This document shows, piece by piece, positions 41,774-50,073 of a stretch of 64,000 nt of DNA (its first letter is position 1; the number at the start of each line of letters is the position of its first letter). Position numbers and translations under genes: made by a program. The DNA is from Bacteroidia bacterium (GTDB lineage Bacteria > Bacteroidota > Bacteroidia > Bacteroidales > Bacteroidaceae), in the NCBI GenBank assembly GCA_009929715.1, contig RZZX01000004.1, forward strand, positions 1 to 64,000, in the 5' to 3' direction. Below the pieces are notes generated by a model that saw nothing but the letters and a program-made list of their open reading frames with translations, made no database searches and was not told the DNA's origin.

Positions 41774-43200
41774 AAACGTGCCTCAAATAATTGTTCGATA
41801 TTCTGTTCGCGGTGAACTAACTCTACCTTCACTCCAAAGACCTGATTTAAATGCTCGGCCATGTGTTGGGCGGAATAGACCGATCGGTGTTGCCCGCCGG
41901 TACATCCAAAACAGACCGTCAGGTGACTAAACCCACGTTCCATGTACCGCTTCACTGACGCATCGACCAAGCCATAAGCGTGCTCCAAAAAAGGGTTGAT
42001 CTCGCCATCTTCTTCCAAAAACGTAATCACCGATTCATCCAAACCGGTGAACGGCTTGTAACGATCATACTTCCCAGGGTTGTTCACCCCGCGACAATCG
42101 AACACGAATCCACCACCATTGCCCGTTTGGTCGTTGGGGATGCCTTTCTTGTAAGCAAAGCTCATGACCTTAACGGTGAGCTGACGTCTCTTTAAATCGT
42201 CTGTGAACTGTTTCAAACCTGTAAGCTCACGTAATACACTGCAAAGATAGGGGTATTCGGTGTAGTCCTCTTTCAATAAGTCGCGTAGGTTATCGATGGC
42301 AAACGGTACACTCTGAATGAAATGTGGCTTCTTTTCAAAATAGCCTCTAAAACCATAGGCACCAAGTACCTGCAACGTGCGAAAGAGAACAAAGTGACGC
42401 AACTGTTTCCGGAAATAAACCTCGTCAATAGGCTGATAGGTACGCATTGCATCGATATATTCATGAAGAAGTTCTTCACGCAAGGTTTCAGGGTATTTGG
42501 CTTTGGCTTGCCACAAGAATGAAGCCACATCGTAATAAAAAGGTCCTTTACGGCCGCCCTGAAAGTCGATAAAGTAAGGTTCACCCTCTTTAACCATCAC
42601 ATTGCGGCTCTGGAAATCGCGGTACATAAAAGTGGCCGACGAGCTACGCAACAGGACATCGGCCATGGTATGAAAATCATCTTCCAACTTGTCTTCTTGA
42701 AACTCCATACCTGTGGCTTTCAAGAAACAGTACTTAAAATAATTCAAATCCCAAAGAATAGAGCGTTGGTTAAATTCTGGTTGGGGGTAACAATTCGAAA
42801 AGTCGAACCCATCGGCTCCACCAAACTGGAAAGCAGGAAGCAGTCGCATGGTTTTTTTCAACAACGATTTTTCTTCTTCAGAAAAGACACTGGTGAGTCG
42901 CCCTTTTTCAATGGCATTGAAGAGCAACGTATCGCCTAAATCTTCTTGTATATAAAAGGTATAGTCATCAGATACAGTGTAAATTTCGGGCACAGGTAAA
43001 CCCGATGCCCGAAAATGATTGGCCATATAAAGGAAGGATTGATTCTCTTCAATGGAAGTGCCACACACTCCAATGAGTGTTTGTGGGCCAACTAAACGGA
43101 AATACCGTCGGTTAGAACCTGAGGAGGGTAACTCTGTTATCTCGGATGCTTCAGCACCGGTGTAAGCCTGATATATTTTATTTAATGCTTCGTGTATCAT
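41770..43200 (-). CDS. AmgK-like sugar kinase fused to a RapZ C-terminal domain
   Basis: The 476-residue protein has two parts. Residues 1-335 are an aminoglycoside-phosphotransferase-fold kinase: SSGSNRRYFRLV is the nucleotide loop, FMYRDFQSRNVM carries catalytic D195 and N200, and FIDFQGGRKGP carries metal-binding D212. This is the AmgK pattern (MurNAc/GlcNAc anomeric kinase). Residues 342-465 match the RapZ C-terminal domain: VMSFAYKKGIP, FVFDCRGVNNP, FTGLDESV, and the diagnostic CTGGQHRS at 433-440. The N-terminal P-loop ATPase domain of RapZ is absent. In enterobacteria that C-terminal domain binds glucosamine-6-phosphate and small RNAs. A MurU-like gene overlaps by 4 bp. The promoter is at 43219. 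Confidence 0.88.
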   Translation of the reverse strand: MIHEALNKIYQAYTGAEASEITELPSSGSNRRYFRLVGPQTLIGVCGTSIEENQSFLYMANHFRASGLPVPEIYTVSDDYTFYIQEDLGDTLLFNAIEKGRLTSVFSEEEKSLLKKTMRLLPAFQFGGADGFDFSNCYPQPEFNQRSILWDLNYFKYCFLKATGMEFQEDKLEDDFHTMADVLLRSSSATFMYRDFQSRNVMVKEGEPYFIDFQGGRKGPFYYDVASFLWQAKAKYPETLREELLHEYIDAMRTYQPIDEVYFRKQLRHFVLFRTLQVLGAYGFRGYFEKKPHFIQSVPFAIDNLRDLLKEDYTEYPYLCSVLRELTGLKQFTDDLKRRQLTVKVMSFAYKKGIPNDQTGNGGGFVFDCRGVNNPGKYDRYKPFTGLDESVITFLEEDGEINPFLEHAYGLVDASVKRYMERGFSHLTVCFGCTGGQHRSVYSAQHMAEHLNQVFGVKVELVHREQNIEQLFEARL

Positions 43201-43218
43201 AACGGTCTATTTTTAACG

Positions 43219-43226
43219 CAAAGATA
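43219..43226 (-). promoter_or_regulatory. Bacteroidetes -7 element TATCTTTG (minus strand)
   Basis: Exact match 18 bp upstream of the AmgK-RapZ(C) ATG. It drives the kinase-nucleotidyltransferase pair. Confidence 0.75.
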
Positions 43227-43310
43227 AACATATCGAACCGATAAAACAGCATCCGCTTATTGGTTTTTCATCTCAATAGCCAACTAACACTTCAACGAAA
43301 AGAGAGGCTA

Positions 43311-43967
43311 TCAGCCATTGAGTTTGCGGTAATCGTCTAAGAACTTCTGCAACCCGGAGTCGGTTAGTGGATGATTAAGTAGCCCTTTAATGGCACTCAG
43401 CGGACAAGTAACGACATCAGCACCGGCCGAAACACAATCGGTTATGTGTCGGGTGTGACGAATAGAAGCCGCCAAAACTTCTGTTGCATAGCTATAAGAG
43501 CGATACATCTGCACAATTTCTTCGACCAAAAGAATGCCATCTTCGCAAATGTCATCTAACCGGCCAACAAAAGGAGAGACATAAGTTGCCCCTGCTTTGG
43601 CGGCCATCAAAGCTTGTCCCACAGAGAAGACCAAGGTACAATTGGTACGGATACCTTTACCGGAGAAGTATTTCACGGCTTTAATGCCCTCGGCTGTACA
43701 AGGAAGTTTCACCACAATGTGCGGATCAAGTGACGCTAGTTGTTCGCCTTCACGCACCATGCCTTCAAAATCGGTCGCAATCACTTCTGCACTCACATCA
43801 CCTTGCACAATCCGACAGATTTTGACATAATGTTCGTACTGCTTTTCGATGCCTTTAATCCCCTCTTTAGCCATCAGCGAAGGATTGGTGGTTACCCCAT
43901 CGAGTACACCTAAGTCATAAGCTTCCTGAATTTGTTCAAGATTAGCTGTGTCAATAAAGAATTTCAT
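43311..43967 (-). CDS. transaldolase-like/fructose-6-phosphate aldolase family protein
   Basis: The 218-residue protein is the short (TalC/FSA) transaldolase type. MKFFIDTANLEQIQEAYDLGVLDGVTTNPSLMAKEG is diagnostic. Schiff-base lysine K87 lies in HIVVKLPCTAEGIKAVK, and ATYVSPFVGRLDDI is the phosphate-binding segment. The enzyme either transfers dihydroxyacetone units in the pentose phosphate pathway or cleaves fructose-6-phosphate. The sequence alone does not separate the two activities; short enzymes in Bacteroides are usually annotated as transaldolase or FSA. It has its own promoter at 44004-44011 and is monocistronic. Confidence 0.93.
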   Translation of the reverse strand: MKFFIDTANLEQIQEAYDLGVLDGVTTNPSLMAKEGIKGIEKQYEHYVKICRIVQGDVSAEVIATDFEGMVREGEQLASLDPHIVVKLPCTAEGIKAVKYFSGKGIRTNCTLVFSVGQALMAAKAGATYVSPFVGRLDDICEDGILLVEEIVQMYRSYSYATEVLAASIRHTRHITDCVSAGADVVTCPLSAIKGLLNHPLTDSGLQKFLDDYRKLNG

Positions 43968-44378
43968 AAGAATCTAATTAATTAAGAGTTAACAATATAC
44001 GGCCAAAGATAAGCCTTTTAATCCAACCAGAAAAGAAAATAAGAGAGAAATACCTCGCAAAAAGGAACCGCTAAGTGGCTAACTCTCTTCGAGCATTTGA
44101 GGGAGAGATGTGCCTGGGGACGACGTTTTTATTCTTTATGATGACAGAAAAATGGGGTTTAGAGGGGACTGATAGACAAACGATTGATTCTGGGAAAGAA
44201 AACGTTTTCTCTAATAATAAGAGAAGAAAACGACAAAGAGATCAGAAAGACACCCTAAGAAGAGATGGATTCTAATTACAATTCTTGGAAAACCTAGATA
44301 AATAGGCGTAGCGTGGACTTGCATAGATCCACACAGGCCTTTCATCTAAGGATTGACTATGAGTGTTTATAGCTAGAT
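43968..44378. other. 411-bp intergenic region without a convincing gene
   Basis: It contains the transaldolase-like promoter (44004-44011). A 66-codon open stretch at 44075-44275 has no ribosome-site, promoter or homology support. There is a small GTGGA/TCCAC hairpin near 44317-44336. I see nothing else. Confidence 0.5.
44004..44011 (-). promoter_or_regulatory. Bacteroidetes -7 element TATCTTTG (minus strand)
   Basis: Exact match 36 bp upstream of the transaldolase-like ATG. Confidence 0.75.
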
Positions 44379-44963
44379 CTAGAGGCTAGCCGACGGTTGG
44401 CCTTGAATCTGATTACGTTCAAAGAAGCTGGTAAGACCCAAACGCGCATCGGACAACTTATCTTCCCAATGTTTAACGGAATTCTGACCAATCAAATCTG
44501 TTACGTACTTCACGGCAACAAACGGGATTTGCTTGGCACGACAAACAAAAGCTTGAGCATAAGCTTCCATATCGACTACATCACCGGATACATGCTCCAA
44601 CTCTGTCAGGAAACCATCACCTGTGTTGCAACAGCCAGCCACCGACCAGTCCTGACACCACCCCTTTGAAGCCAATAAGGCCGAAGAGTCTAACTCAAAC
44701 TCTAAACCTAAATCGGCCAACTTTTGCATATCTCGATCAACAAACTGCCTACAAACGAAAAGATCACCTACTTGATGCGACACTGTCCCGGCAGTTCCCA
44801 TATTAATGACTAAATCGGGCTGCACTTGTCCAAGTGCTTCACTCAAATGAAAAGCAGCCTTCACTTTACCAATCCCTGTGCGTACATAATAAATCTCTGC
44901 ATCGGGCCACTTAATTTCAACAAATTCTCCCTGAACAGCATAAGTTACCAAAACTTTCAACAT
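44379..44963 (-). CDS. nucleosidase (MTA/SAH nucleosidase-like, PNP superfamily)
   Basis: The 194-residue protein has the nucleoside phosphorylase/hydrolase fold. LVINMGTAGTVSHQVGDLFV has the conserved glycine segment, VVDMEAYAQAFV provides the M-E ribose-binding pair, and VAVKYVTD ends in the catalytic aspartate. It is about 30-40 residues shorter than standard MTA/SAH nucleosidases, a compact form I recall from Bacteroides. It likely hydrolyses the N-glycosidic bond of a modified nucleoside, possibly futalosine- or MTA-related; the exact substrate is unknown. It is a single gene with its own promoter. Confidence 0.85.
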   Translation of the reverse strand: MLKVLVTYAVQGEFVEIKWPDAEIYYVRTGIGKVKAAFHLSEALGQVQPDLVINMGTAGTVSHQVGDLFVCRQFVDRDMQKLADLGLEFELDSSALLASKGWCQDWSVAGCCNTGDGFLTELEHVSGDVVDMEAYAQAFVCRAKQIPFVAVKYVTDLIGQNSVKHWEDKLSDARLGLTSFFERNQIQGQPSASL

Positions 44964-45245
44964 ACCTTGTTTTTTAATATTTAAAACAAAAGTAAGTAAT
45001 TCCCAATAAAAAAAGAACTCGGACTCCTTTTTTCTGCTTCTCCATCACCCAAATACACAAAAAGAATCTCCTACCCCCCCTTTAAGCTTTAAATCGCACC
45101 CACAAGCCGCCAAACAAGATTATCAGGACCAAACACCCCCCGTCAGATGTGTCGTTCCTTTTTCTGTTTTAGAACCATTCTGATTAAAATTCAGTAAAAA
45201 CAGTGATTTTCTATTGAAAAGTTTTTGTAATATCAGAGTTAATTG
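44964..45245. other. intergenic region between divergent nucleosidase and zapB-like genes
   Basis: It carries the two outward promoters at 44987 (minus) and 45246 (plus). Between them is an unremarkable sequence with a run of seven C at 45074-45080. No gene or stable hairpin was seen. Confidence 0.5.
44987..44994 (-). promoter_or_regulatory. Bacteroidetes -7 element TACTTTTG (minus strand)
   Basis: Exact match 23 bp upstream of the nucleosidase ATG. Confidence 0.7.
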
Positions 45246-45253
45246 TATTTTTG
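45246..45253 (+). promoter_or_regulatory. promoter with TATTTTTG and -33 TTTG
   Basis: The -7 box is an exact match, with TTTG at 45224-45227 (18-bp spacing). It lies 20 bp before the zapB-like ATG and drives the zapB-zapA pair. Confidence 0.8.
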
Positions 45254-45273
45254 TGTAGAATTTTGGCGCAATA

Positions 45274-45570
45274 ATGACAGAAGAAGAAAAACAGTTATTA
45301 AGTACCTTTGAGGCCAGATTGAGGCATCTGATTTATTTGCATGACGAATTGAAGCGTGAAAACGAGAAATTAACACAACTTCTAAATGCAGAAAAAGAGA
45401 ACAATTCAAAACTGAAAGCTGACTATCTGACTTTAGAAGCCAACTATGCAAACCTAAAAACAGCTACGACAATCAGCCTTAACGACAGTGACGTAAAAGA
45501 GACGAAGCTGAGATTGTCTAAATTAGTGCGTGAAGTCGATAAATGCATCGCTCTATTAAACGAATATTAA
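45274..45570 (+). CDS. ZapB-like coiled-coil protein upstream of zapA
   Basis: The 98-residue protein is almost entirely a coiled coil (about 5-65, LRHLIYLHDELKRENEKLTQLLNAEKENNSKLKADYLTLEANYANL). A second short helix follows at 72-95. It has no signal peptide or membrane segment. It lies 10 bp upstream of zapA, a position held in Bacteroidetes by short coiled-coil proteins, and in enterobacteria ZapB partners ZapA at the Z-ring. Functional equivalence is inferred from structure and context, not from sequence identity. Confidence 0.75.
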   Translation: MTEEEKQLLSTFEARLRHLIYLHDELKRENEKLTQLLNAEKENNSKLKADYLTLEANYANLKTATTISLNDSDVKETKLRLSKLVREVDKCIALLNEY

Positions 45571-45580
45571 TAAAAGGTGT

Positions 45581-45871
45581 ATGAACGATACTATAAAGAT
45601 TAACCTGAAAATTGGTGATGCCAACTACCCGCTGACTATCAAACGCGAAGAAGAGGAAATCATCAGAGAAGCTGCTAAACAAGTAGATATGAGGTTAAAT
45701 CGCTATCGGGAACGCTATCCAAATGTGGTTCCTGAAAGAATTATGGCTATGGTCGCTTATCAGTTTTCATTGGAGAAGCTACAACTTGCGAATCGAAACG
45801 ATACGCGCCCATATACCTCTAAACTAAAAGAGTTAACAGAAATGCTGGAAGAATACTTTAGAAGCGAATAA
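45581..45871 (+). CDS. zapA: cell division protein ZapA
   Basis: The 96-residue protein has an N-terminal beta segment INLKIGDANYPLTIKREEEEIIREAAKQVD and a C-terminal helix (about 45-95). IMAMVAYQFSLEKLQL is the conserved dimer-helix motif. It binds FtsZ and bundles filaments at the division site. It is preceded by the zapB-like gene at 10 bp and followed by a structured hairpin and then rny, an order common in Bacteroidetes. Confidence 0.93.
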   Translation: MNDTIKINLKIGDANYPLTIKREEEEIIREAAKQVDMRLNRYRERYPNVVPERIMAMVAYQFSLEKLQLANRNDTRPYTSKLKELTEMLEEYFRSE

Positions 45872-45909
45872 CTTTTATCTATCAGCATTTTTACTTAGTT
45901 TGATAATTC

Positions 45910-45966
45910 ACGCACTGCTGACTATTCGGAATCTGTTTCTGAATGCTTAGCGGTGCGTTTTAATTT
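45910..45966 (+). terminator. two-tier hairpin between zapA and rny, terminator or small structured RNA
   Basis: ACGCACTGCT (45910-45919) pairs with AGCGGTGCGT (45949-45958) with one wobble. Inside, ATTCGGAA (45924-45931) pairs with TTCTGAAT (45937-45944). TTTTAATTT follows. The simplest reading is the zapA terminator. The two-tier stem is more elaborate than the other terminators in the window. Confidence 0.7.
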
Positions 45967-45993
45967 ATATATATATTAAAATAATAATGTAAA

Positions 45994-47529
45994 ATGACAG
46001 CAATTATAGTAACATCAATTGCATGCTTCATTGTAGGAGGGACTTTGTCATACGTCTTTTTTAAGTACGGACTAAAGACCAAATATGATAACATTCTGAA
46101 AGAAGCAGAAACAGAAGCAGAAGTGATTAAGAAAAACAAACTTCTTGAGGTTAAAGAAAAGTTTCTAAATAAGAAAGCCGATCTGGAAAAAGAGGTAGCT
46201 CTGCGCAACCAAAAGATACAACAGGCCGAAAATAAGCTGAAACAACGGGAGCTTGTAATGAATCAAAGACAAGAGGATGTGCAACGCAAGAAACTTGAGG
46301 CTGAAGCTGTTAAAGAGAATTTAGAGAACCAATTGGCTATTGTCGATAAGAAAAAAGAGGAGTTAGATAAGCTTCAACAAGAGGGGATCGAGAAGTTAGA
46401 AACTCTCTCTGGACTATCGGCCGATGAGGCAAAAGAACGTTTGGTGGAATCTTTGAAAGAGGAGGCTAAAACACAGGCTCAATCATTTATCAATGATATC
46501 ATGGATGACGCCAAACTGACAGCTGGAAAAGAGGCTAAACGTATCGTTATCCAATCCATCCAACGAGTGGCTACAGAAACTGCTATCGAGAATTCGGTCA
46601 CTGTTTTCCACATTGAATCGGACGAAATTAAAGGACGTATCATCGGACGTGAAGGACGTAATATCCGTGCTTTAGAAGCTGCTACAGGGGTCGAAATTGT
46701 GGTTGATGATACACCGGAAGCAATTGTGCTTTCAGCCTTTGACCCTGTTCGCCGTGAGATCGCACGCTTGGCATTGCATCAATTGGTTACGGATGGACGT
46801 ATCCACCCGGCTCGCATCGAAGAGGTGGTAACCAAGGTTCGTAAACAGGTGGAAGAGGAGATTATCGAAACAGGTAAACGGACAACCATCGATTTGGGTA
46901 TCCATGGCTTACATCCGGAATTGATTCGGATCATCGGTAAAATGAAATACCGTTCATCTTATGGACAGAACTTGCTGCAACATGCACGTGAAACAGCCAA
47001 CCTTTGTGCAGTGATGGCTTCAGAGCTTGGCTTAAATCCGAAAAAAGCAAAACGCGCAGGTTTACTTCATGATATTGGTAAGGTACCTGATGAGGAACCA
47101 GAATTGCCACATGCTTTGCTTGGTATGAAACTGGCTGAGAAGTTTAAAGAGAAACCGGATATTTGCAACGCGATTGGCGCTCACCACGATGAAACGGAAA
47201 TGACAAGCCTTTTGGCTCCTATCGTACAAGTGTGTGATGCCATTTCAGGTGCACGCCCTGGTGCTCGCCGTGAGATTGTAGAGGCTTACATTAAACGCTT
47301 GAATGATTTGGAGAAATTGGCTATGGCTTACCCTGGGGTAACGAAGACGTATGCCATCCAAGCGGGTCGTGAATTGCGGGTGATCGTTGGCGCCGATAAG
47401 ATTAGTGATAAAGAGACAGAAAACTTATCGAACGAGATTGCTAAGAAGATCCAAGATGAGATGACTTATCCGGGACAAGTGAAGATTACCGTTATTCGTG
47501 AGACAAGAGCCGTTAGCTTCGCTAAGTAA
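45994..47529 (+). CDS. rny: ribonuclease Y
   Basis: The 511-residue membrane-anchored endoribonuclease starts mRNA turnover. The N-terminal membrane helix is at about 2-24 ([21 protein letters not shown]). A long coiled coil spans about 30-185 ([23 protein letters not shown] onward). The KH domain includes [21 protein letters not shown]. The HD domain contains [12 protein letters not shown] and [10 protein letters not shown]. Its tail [19 protein letters not shown] is canonical. The length is standard. A terminator at 47556 separates it from cutC. Confidence 0.97.
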   Translation: MTAIIVTSIACFIVGGTLSYVFFKYGLKTKYDNILKEAETEAEVIKKNKLLEVKEKFLNKKADLEKEVALRNQKIQQAENKLKQRELVMNQRQEDVQRKKLEAEAVKENLENQLAIVDKKKEELDKLQQEGIEKLETLSGLSADEAKERLVESLKEEAKTQAQSFINDIMDDAKLTAGKEAKRIVIQSIQRVATETAIENSVTVFHIESDEIKGRIIGREGRNIRALEAATGVEIVVDDTPEAIVLSAFDPVRREIARLALHQLVTDGRIHPARIEEVVTKVRKQVEEEIIETGKRTTIDLGIHGLHPELIRIIGKMKYRSSYGQNLLQHARETANLCAVMASELGLNPKKAKRAGLLHDIGKVPDEEPELPHALLGMKLAEKFKEKPDICNAIGAHHDETEMTSLLAPIVQVCDAISGARPGARREIVEAYIKRLNDLEKLAMAYPGVTKTYAIQAGRELRVIVGADKISDKETENLSNEIAKKIQDEMTYPGQVKITVIRETRAVSFAK

Positions 47530-47555
47530 GATAAAGGAAATACTGATTAAAAATA

Positions 47556-47585
47556 GAAAAGGGCGAAGCATTTCGCCCTTTTTCT
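47556..47585 (+). terminator. intrinsic terminator after rny
   Basis: AAAGGGCGAA pairs with TTCGCCCTTT, with five T, 28 bp after the stop codon. Confidence 0.92.
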
Positions 47586-47610
47586 GTCTAAACCCTAAAA
47601 AAGCATCGAC

Positions 47611-48357
47611 ATGGAAATGTATCAGTTTGAAATTTGCACCAATTCGGTAGAGAGTTGCTTGGCTGCACAAGAAGGAGGAGCACACCGTGTAGAACTATGT
47701 GCCGGTATTCCGGAAGGAGGTACGACCCCTTCTTATGGGGAAATTACAATCGCTCGTGAAATGCTTACGCGCACACGCTTGCATGTCATCATACGTCCGC
47801 GAGGAGGAGACTTTTTATACTCTCCCATCGAGGTAAGAACCATGCTTCAAGACATCGAAATAGCCAAGAATCTGGGGGTTGATGGTGTGGTCTTCGGGTG
47901 CTTAACACCAGAGGGCGATATCGACTTACCTGCCATGGCTCGCTTAATGAAAGCTTCACAAGGCCTTTCGGTTACCTTTCACCGGGCCTTCGATGTGTGC
48001 CGCAATCCTAAAAAAGCCTTGGAGGAGATCATTAAATTAGGATGTAACCGTATTTTAACCTCCGGACAACAACCGAATGCGGAGCTTGGCATTCCGCTAC
48101 TTCAAGAACTCAACGAACAGGCTGCCGGAAGAATGACTCTTCTAGCCGGTTGTGGGGTGAATGAATCGAATATTGCCAAAATCGCTTTCGAAACGAATAT
48201 CCATGAATTTCACTTCTCGGCGAGGGAAAGCATCAAAAGTCAAATGGAATATACCAACGAAGCTGTCTCTATGGGCGGTACGGTGCATATCAAAGAGTAT
48301 GAACGCAATGTTACAACAGCTCAACGAGTGAAAAGTACCATTGATGCACTGAAATAA
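47611..48357 (+). CDS. cutC: CutC-family protein (PF03932)
   Basis: The 248-residue TIM-barrel protein starts at ATG 47611 (MEMYQFEICTNSVESCLAAQEGGAHRVELCAGIPEGGTTPS), which is the family signature. HVIIRPRGGDFLYSP, VFGCLTPEGDID, VTFHRAFDVCRNP and ILTSGQQ are further conserved stretches. CutC was named for copper homeostasis in E. coli, but its biochemical activity is unsettled. The gene lies downstream of the rny terminator. I see no clear TAnnTTTG promoter in the 25 bp between them, so some read-through from rny may drive it. Confidence 0.93.
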   Translation: MEMYQFEICTNSVESCLAAQEGGAHRVELCAGIPEGGTTPSYGEITIAREMLTRTRLHVIIRPRGGDFLYSPIEVRTMLQDIEIAKNLGVDGVVFGCLTPEGDIDLPAMARLMKASQGLSVTFHRAFDVCRNPKKALEEIIKLGCNRILTSGQQPNAELGIPLLQELNEQAAGRMTLLAGCGVNESNIAKIAFETNIHEFHFSARESIKSQMEYTNEAVSMGGTVHIKEYERNVTTAQRVKSTIDALK

Positions 48358-48462
48358 AGCACAAAGCAAAATAAGGCTTATTAACAGACAATCTTGCTAA
48401 ATGTGTTTTAATAGAGTATCTTTAACCCATATTTGACACAAAACCCAAATTGGTAAAGTACT

Positions 48463-49989
48463 ATGAACAGATTCATTCAAAACAGTTTAGCAGGCACACT
48501 CTTGTGCGCCTGCCAAACTGTACTTCAAGCACAAGAACGCCCCAACATTGTGGTGTTCTTGGTCGATGACATGGGACTGATGGATACGTCTGTCCCGTTT
48601 ATCACAAACAACGAAGGCGATCCAGTTCGCCAACCACTAAACGATTTTTATCGAACACCCAACATGGAACGGTTGGCGCAGCAAGGGATTCGATTCTCTA
48701 CCTTCTATGCGCAAAGTGTCAGTTCTCCTTCCCGAGCTTCCATCATGACCGGACAAAATGCAGCTCGCCACCGAACGACCAATTGGATCAATGCGGAGAG
48801 CAATAACCGCGACACCTATGGGCCGTATGCTTGGAATTGGAAAGGGTTAACTGCACAGGACTTGATCTATCCTAAAGTTCTGCAAGAAGCCGGATACCAA
48901 ACCATTCACGTGGGGAAGGCTCACTTTGGCTGCTTAAAAAGCGAGGGTGAGTACCCAACTAACATTGGTTTTAATATCAACATCGGTGGATCATCCATCG
49001 GACATCCTGGAAGTTATCACGGAGAGAATGGTTACGGATGGATTAAAGGAAATCGTTCTCGGGCAGTACCCGATCTGAAACAGTATCACGGCAGTAATAC
49101 TTTCTTATCGGATGCTTTGACCATCGAGGCGGACAAAGAGATCGAAAAAGCAATCAAAAACAACCAACCGTTTTATCTCAACCTAGCTCATTATGCAGTG
49201 CATGCGCCTTTTGAAACGGATGAGCGCTTTATCGCACATTATAAAGGTAAAGGCAAAAACCAACAAGCAGAGGCTTTTGCCACACTGATAGAGGGCATGG
49301 ATAAATCGTTGGGCGATTTAATGGATAAACTGAATGCACTTGGAGTAGCCGAAAATACGTTGATTATCTTCTTAGGTGATAACGGTGGTGATGCTCCTTT
49401 GGGTGGGGGTGCCGATTATGGTTCATCGGCTCCATTGAAAGGTAAAAAAGGATCGGAATATGAAGGTGGTGTACGCGTACCTTTCATCGCTGCATGGGCC
49501 AAACCTAATGCCAACAACCAATTCCAAAAACGCTACCCGATAGCACAAGATGCTGTGCAAACAGCGATGGGAACGGTCATGGATATTTACCCCACTATTC
49601 TTTCGGTAGCGGGAATTAAACCGCCTAAGGGGCATGCGCTCGACGGAGCTGATCTCCAAACACTCTTCAAAGGCGAAAAGGATAAGAAACATCGGGATGA
49701 TTTTCTGATGCACTTTCCACACGAACACCGGGGTAGTTACTTCACAACCTATCGGAAAGGCGATTGGAAACTGATCTATTACTATAACCCAGAGACACCG
49801 AAAAAGCCTTACTACAAACTATACGACTTAAAAAATGATCCGTTTGAGACCACCGATTTGGCTCAGAAGGAGAACAAGAAAGCTCATGAGCTATTTAATC
49901 AGATGGCTAGCCGACTTAAAAAAGAGCAGGCACTTTATCCCGTCGATAAAGATAAAAACAGACTCTATCCGGTTTTTATTAAACCTTAA
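48463..49989 (+). CDS. secreted sulfatase, serine-type formylglycine site
   Basis: The 508-residue protein has a signal peptide (1-24, ending VLQAQ). Metal ligands D35-D36 lie in FLVDDMG. The formylglycine motif is S87-S-P-S-R91, again serine-type, requiring an anSME maturase. VGKAHFG (K153, H155), LAHYAVHAPF and FLGDNGGDAP complete the active site. It is closest in style to the large Bacteroides family of glycan exo-sulfatases; the substrate is not readable. It differs from the first sulfatase (188-1600) in its inserts. No SusC/D genes are near. A one-mismatch promoter (TATCTTTA) precedes it, and a bidirectional terminator follows. Confidence 0.94.
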   Translation: MNRFIQNSLAGTLLCACQTVLQAQERPNIVVFLVDDMGLMDTSVPFITNNEGDPVRQPLNDFYRTPNMERLAQQGIRFSTFYAQSVSSPSRASIMTGQNAARHRTTNWINAESNNRDTYGPYAWNWKGLTAQDLIYPKVLQEAGYQTIHVGKAHFGCLKSEGEYPTNIGFNINIGGSSIGHPGSYHGENGYGWIKGNRSRAVPDLKQYHGSNTFLSDALTIEADKEIEKAIKNNQPFYLNLAHYAVHAPFETDERFIAHYKGKGKNQQAEAFATLIEGMDKSLGDLMDKLNALGVAENTLIIFLGDNGGDAPLGGGADYGSSAPLKGKKGSEYEGGVRVPFIAAWAKPNANNQFQKRYPIAQDAVQTAMGTVMDIYPTILSVAGIKPPKGHALDGADLQTLFKGEKDKKHRDDFLMHFPHEHRGSYFTTYRKGDWKLIYYYNPETPKKPYYKLYDLKNDPFETTDLAQKENKKAHELFNQMASRLKKEQALYPVDKDKNRLYPVFIKP

Positions 49990-50008
49990 AAAGGAATAGG
50001 GTATCACT

Positions 50009-50050
50009 AAAAAGGCCAACCGAACGCTTGTTGCTCGGTTGGCCTTTCTT
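50009..50050. terminator. bidirectional intrinsic terminator
   Basis: AAAGGCCAACCGA (50011-50023) pairs perfectly with TCGGTTGGCCTTT (50035-50047) between convergent genes. Confidence 0.92.
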
Positions 50051-50073
50051 CTATTCTCGTCCTGCTAATTCTT

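Noticed and set aside
44075..44275. 66-codon ORF
   Set aside because: No promoter, no ribosome-site support and unnatural composition; read as chance open frame.
45074..45080. run of seven C as a phase-variation tract
   Set aside because: It is intergenic and not within a promoter spacer or coding region; a second C7 at about 53446 is also intergenic.
45910..45958. 6S RNA
   Set aside because: The element is only about 50 nt and lacks the large central bubble of 6S RNA.
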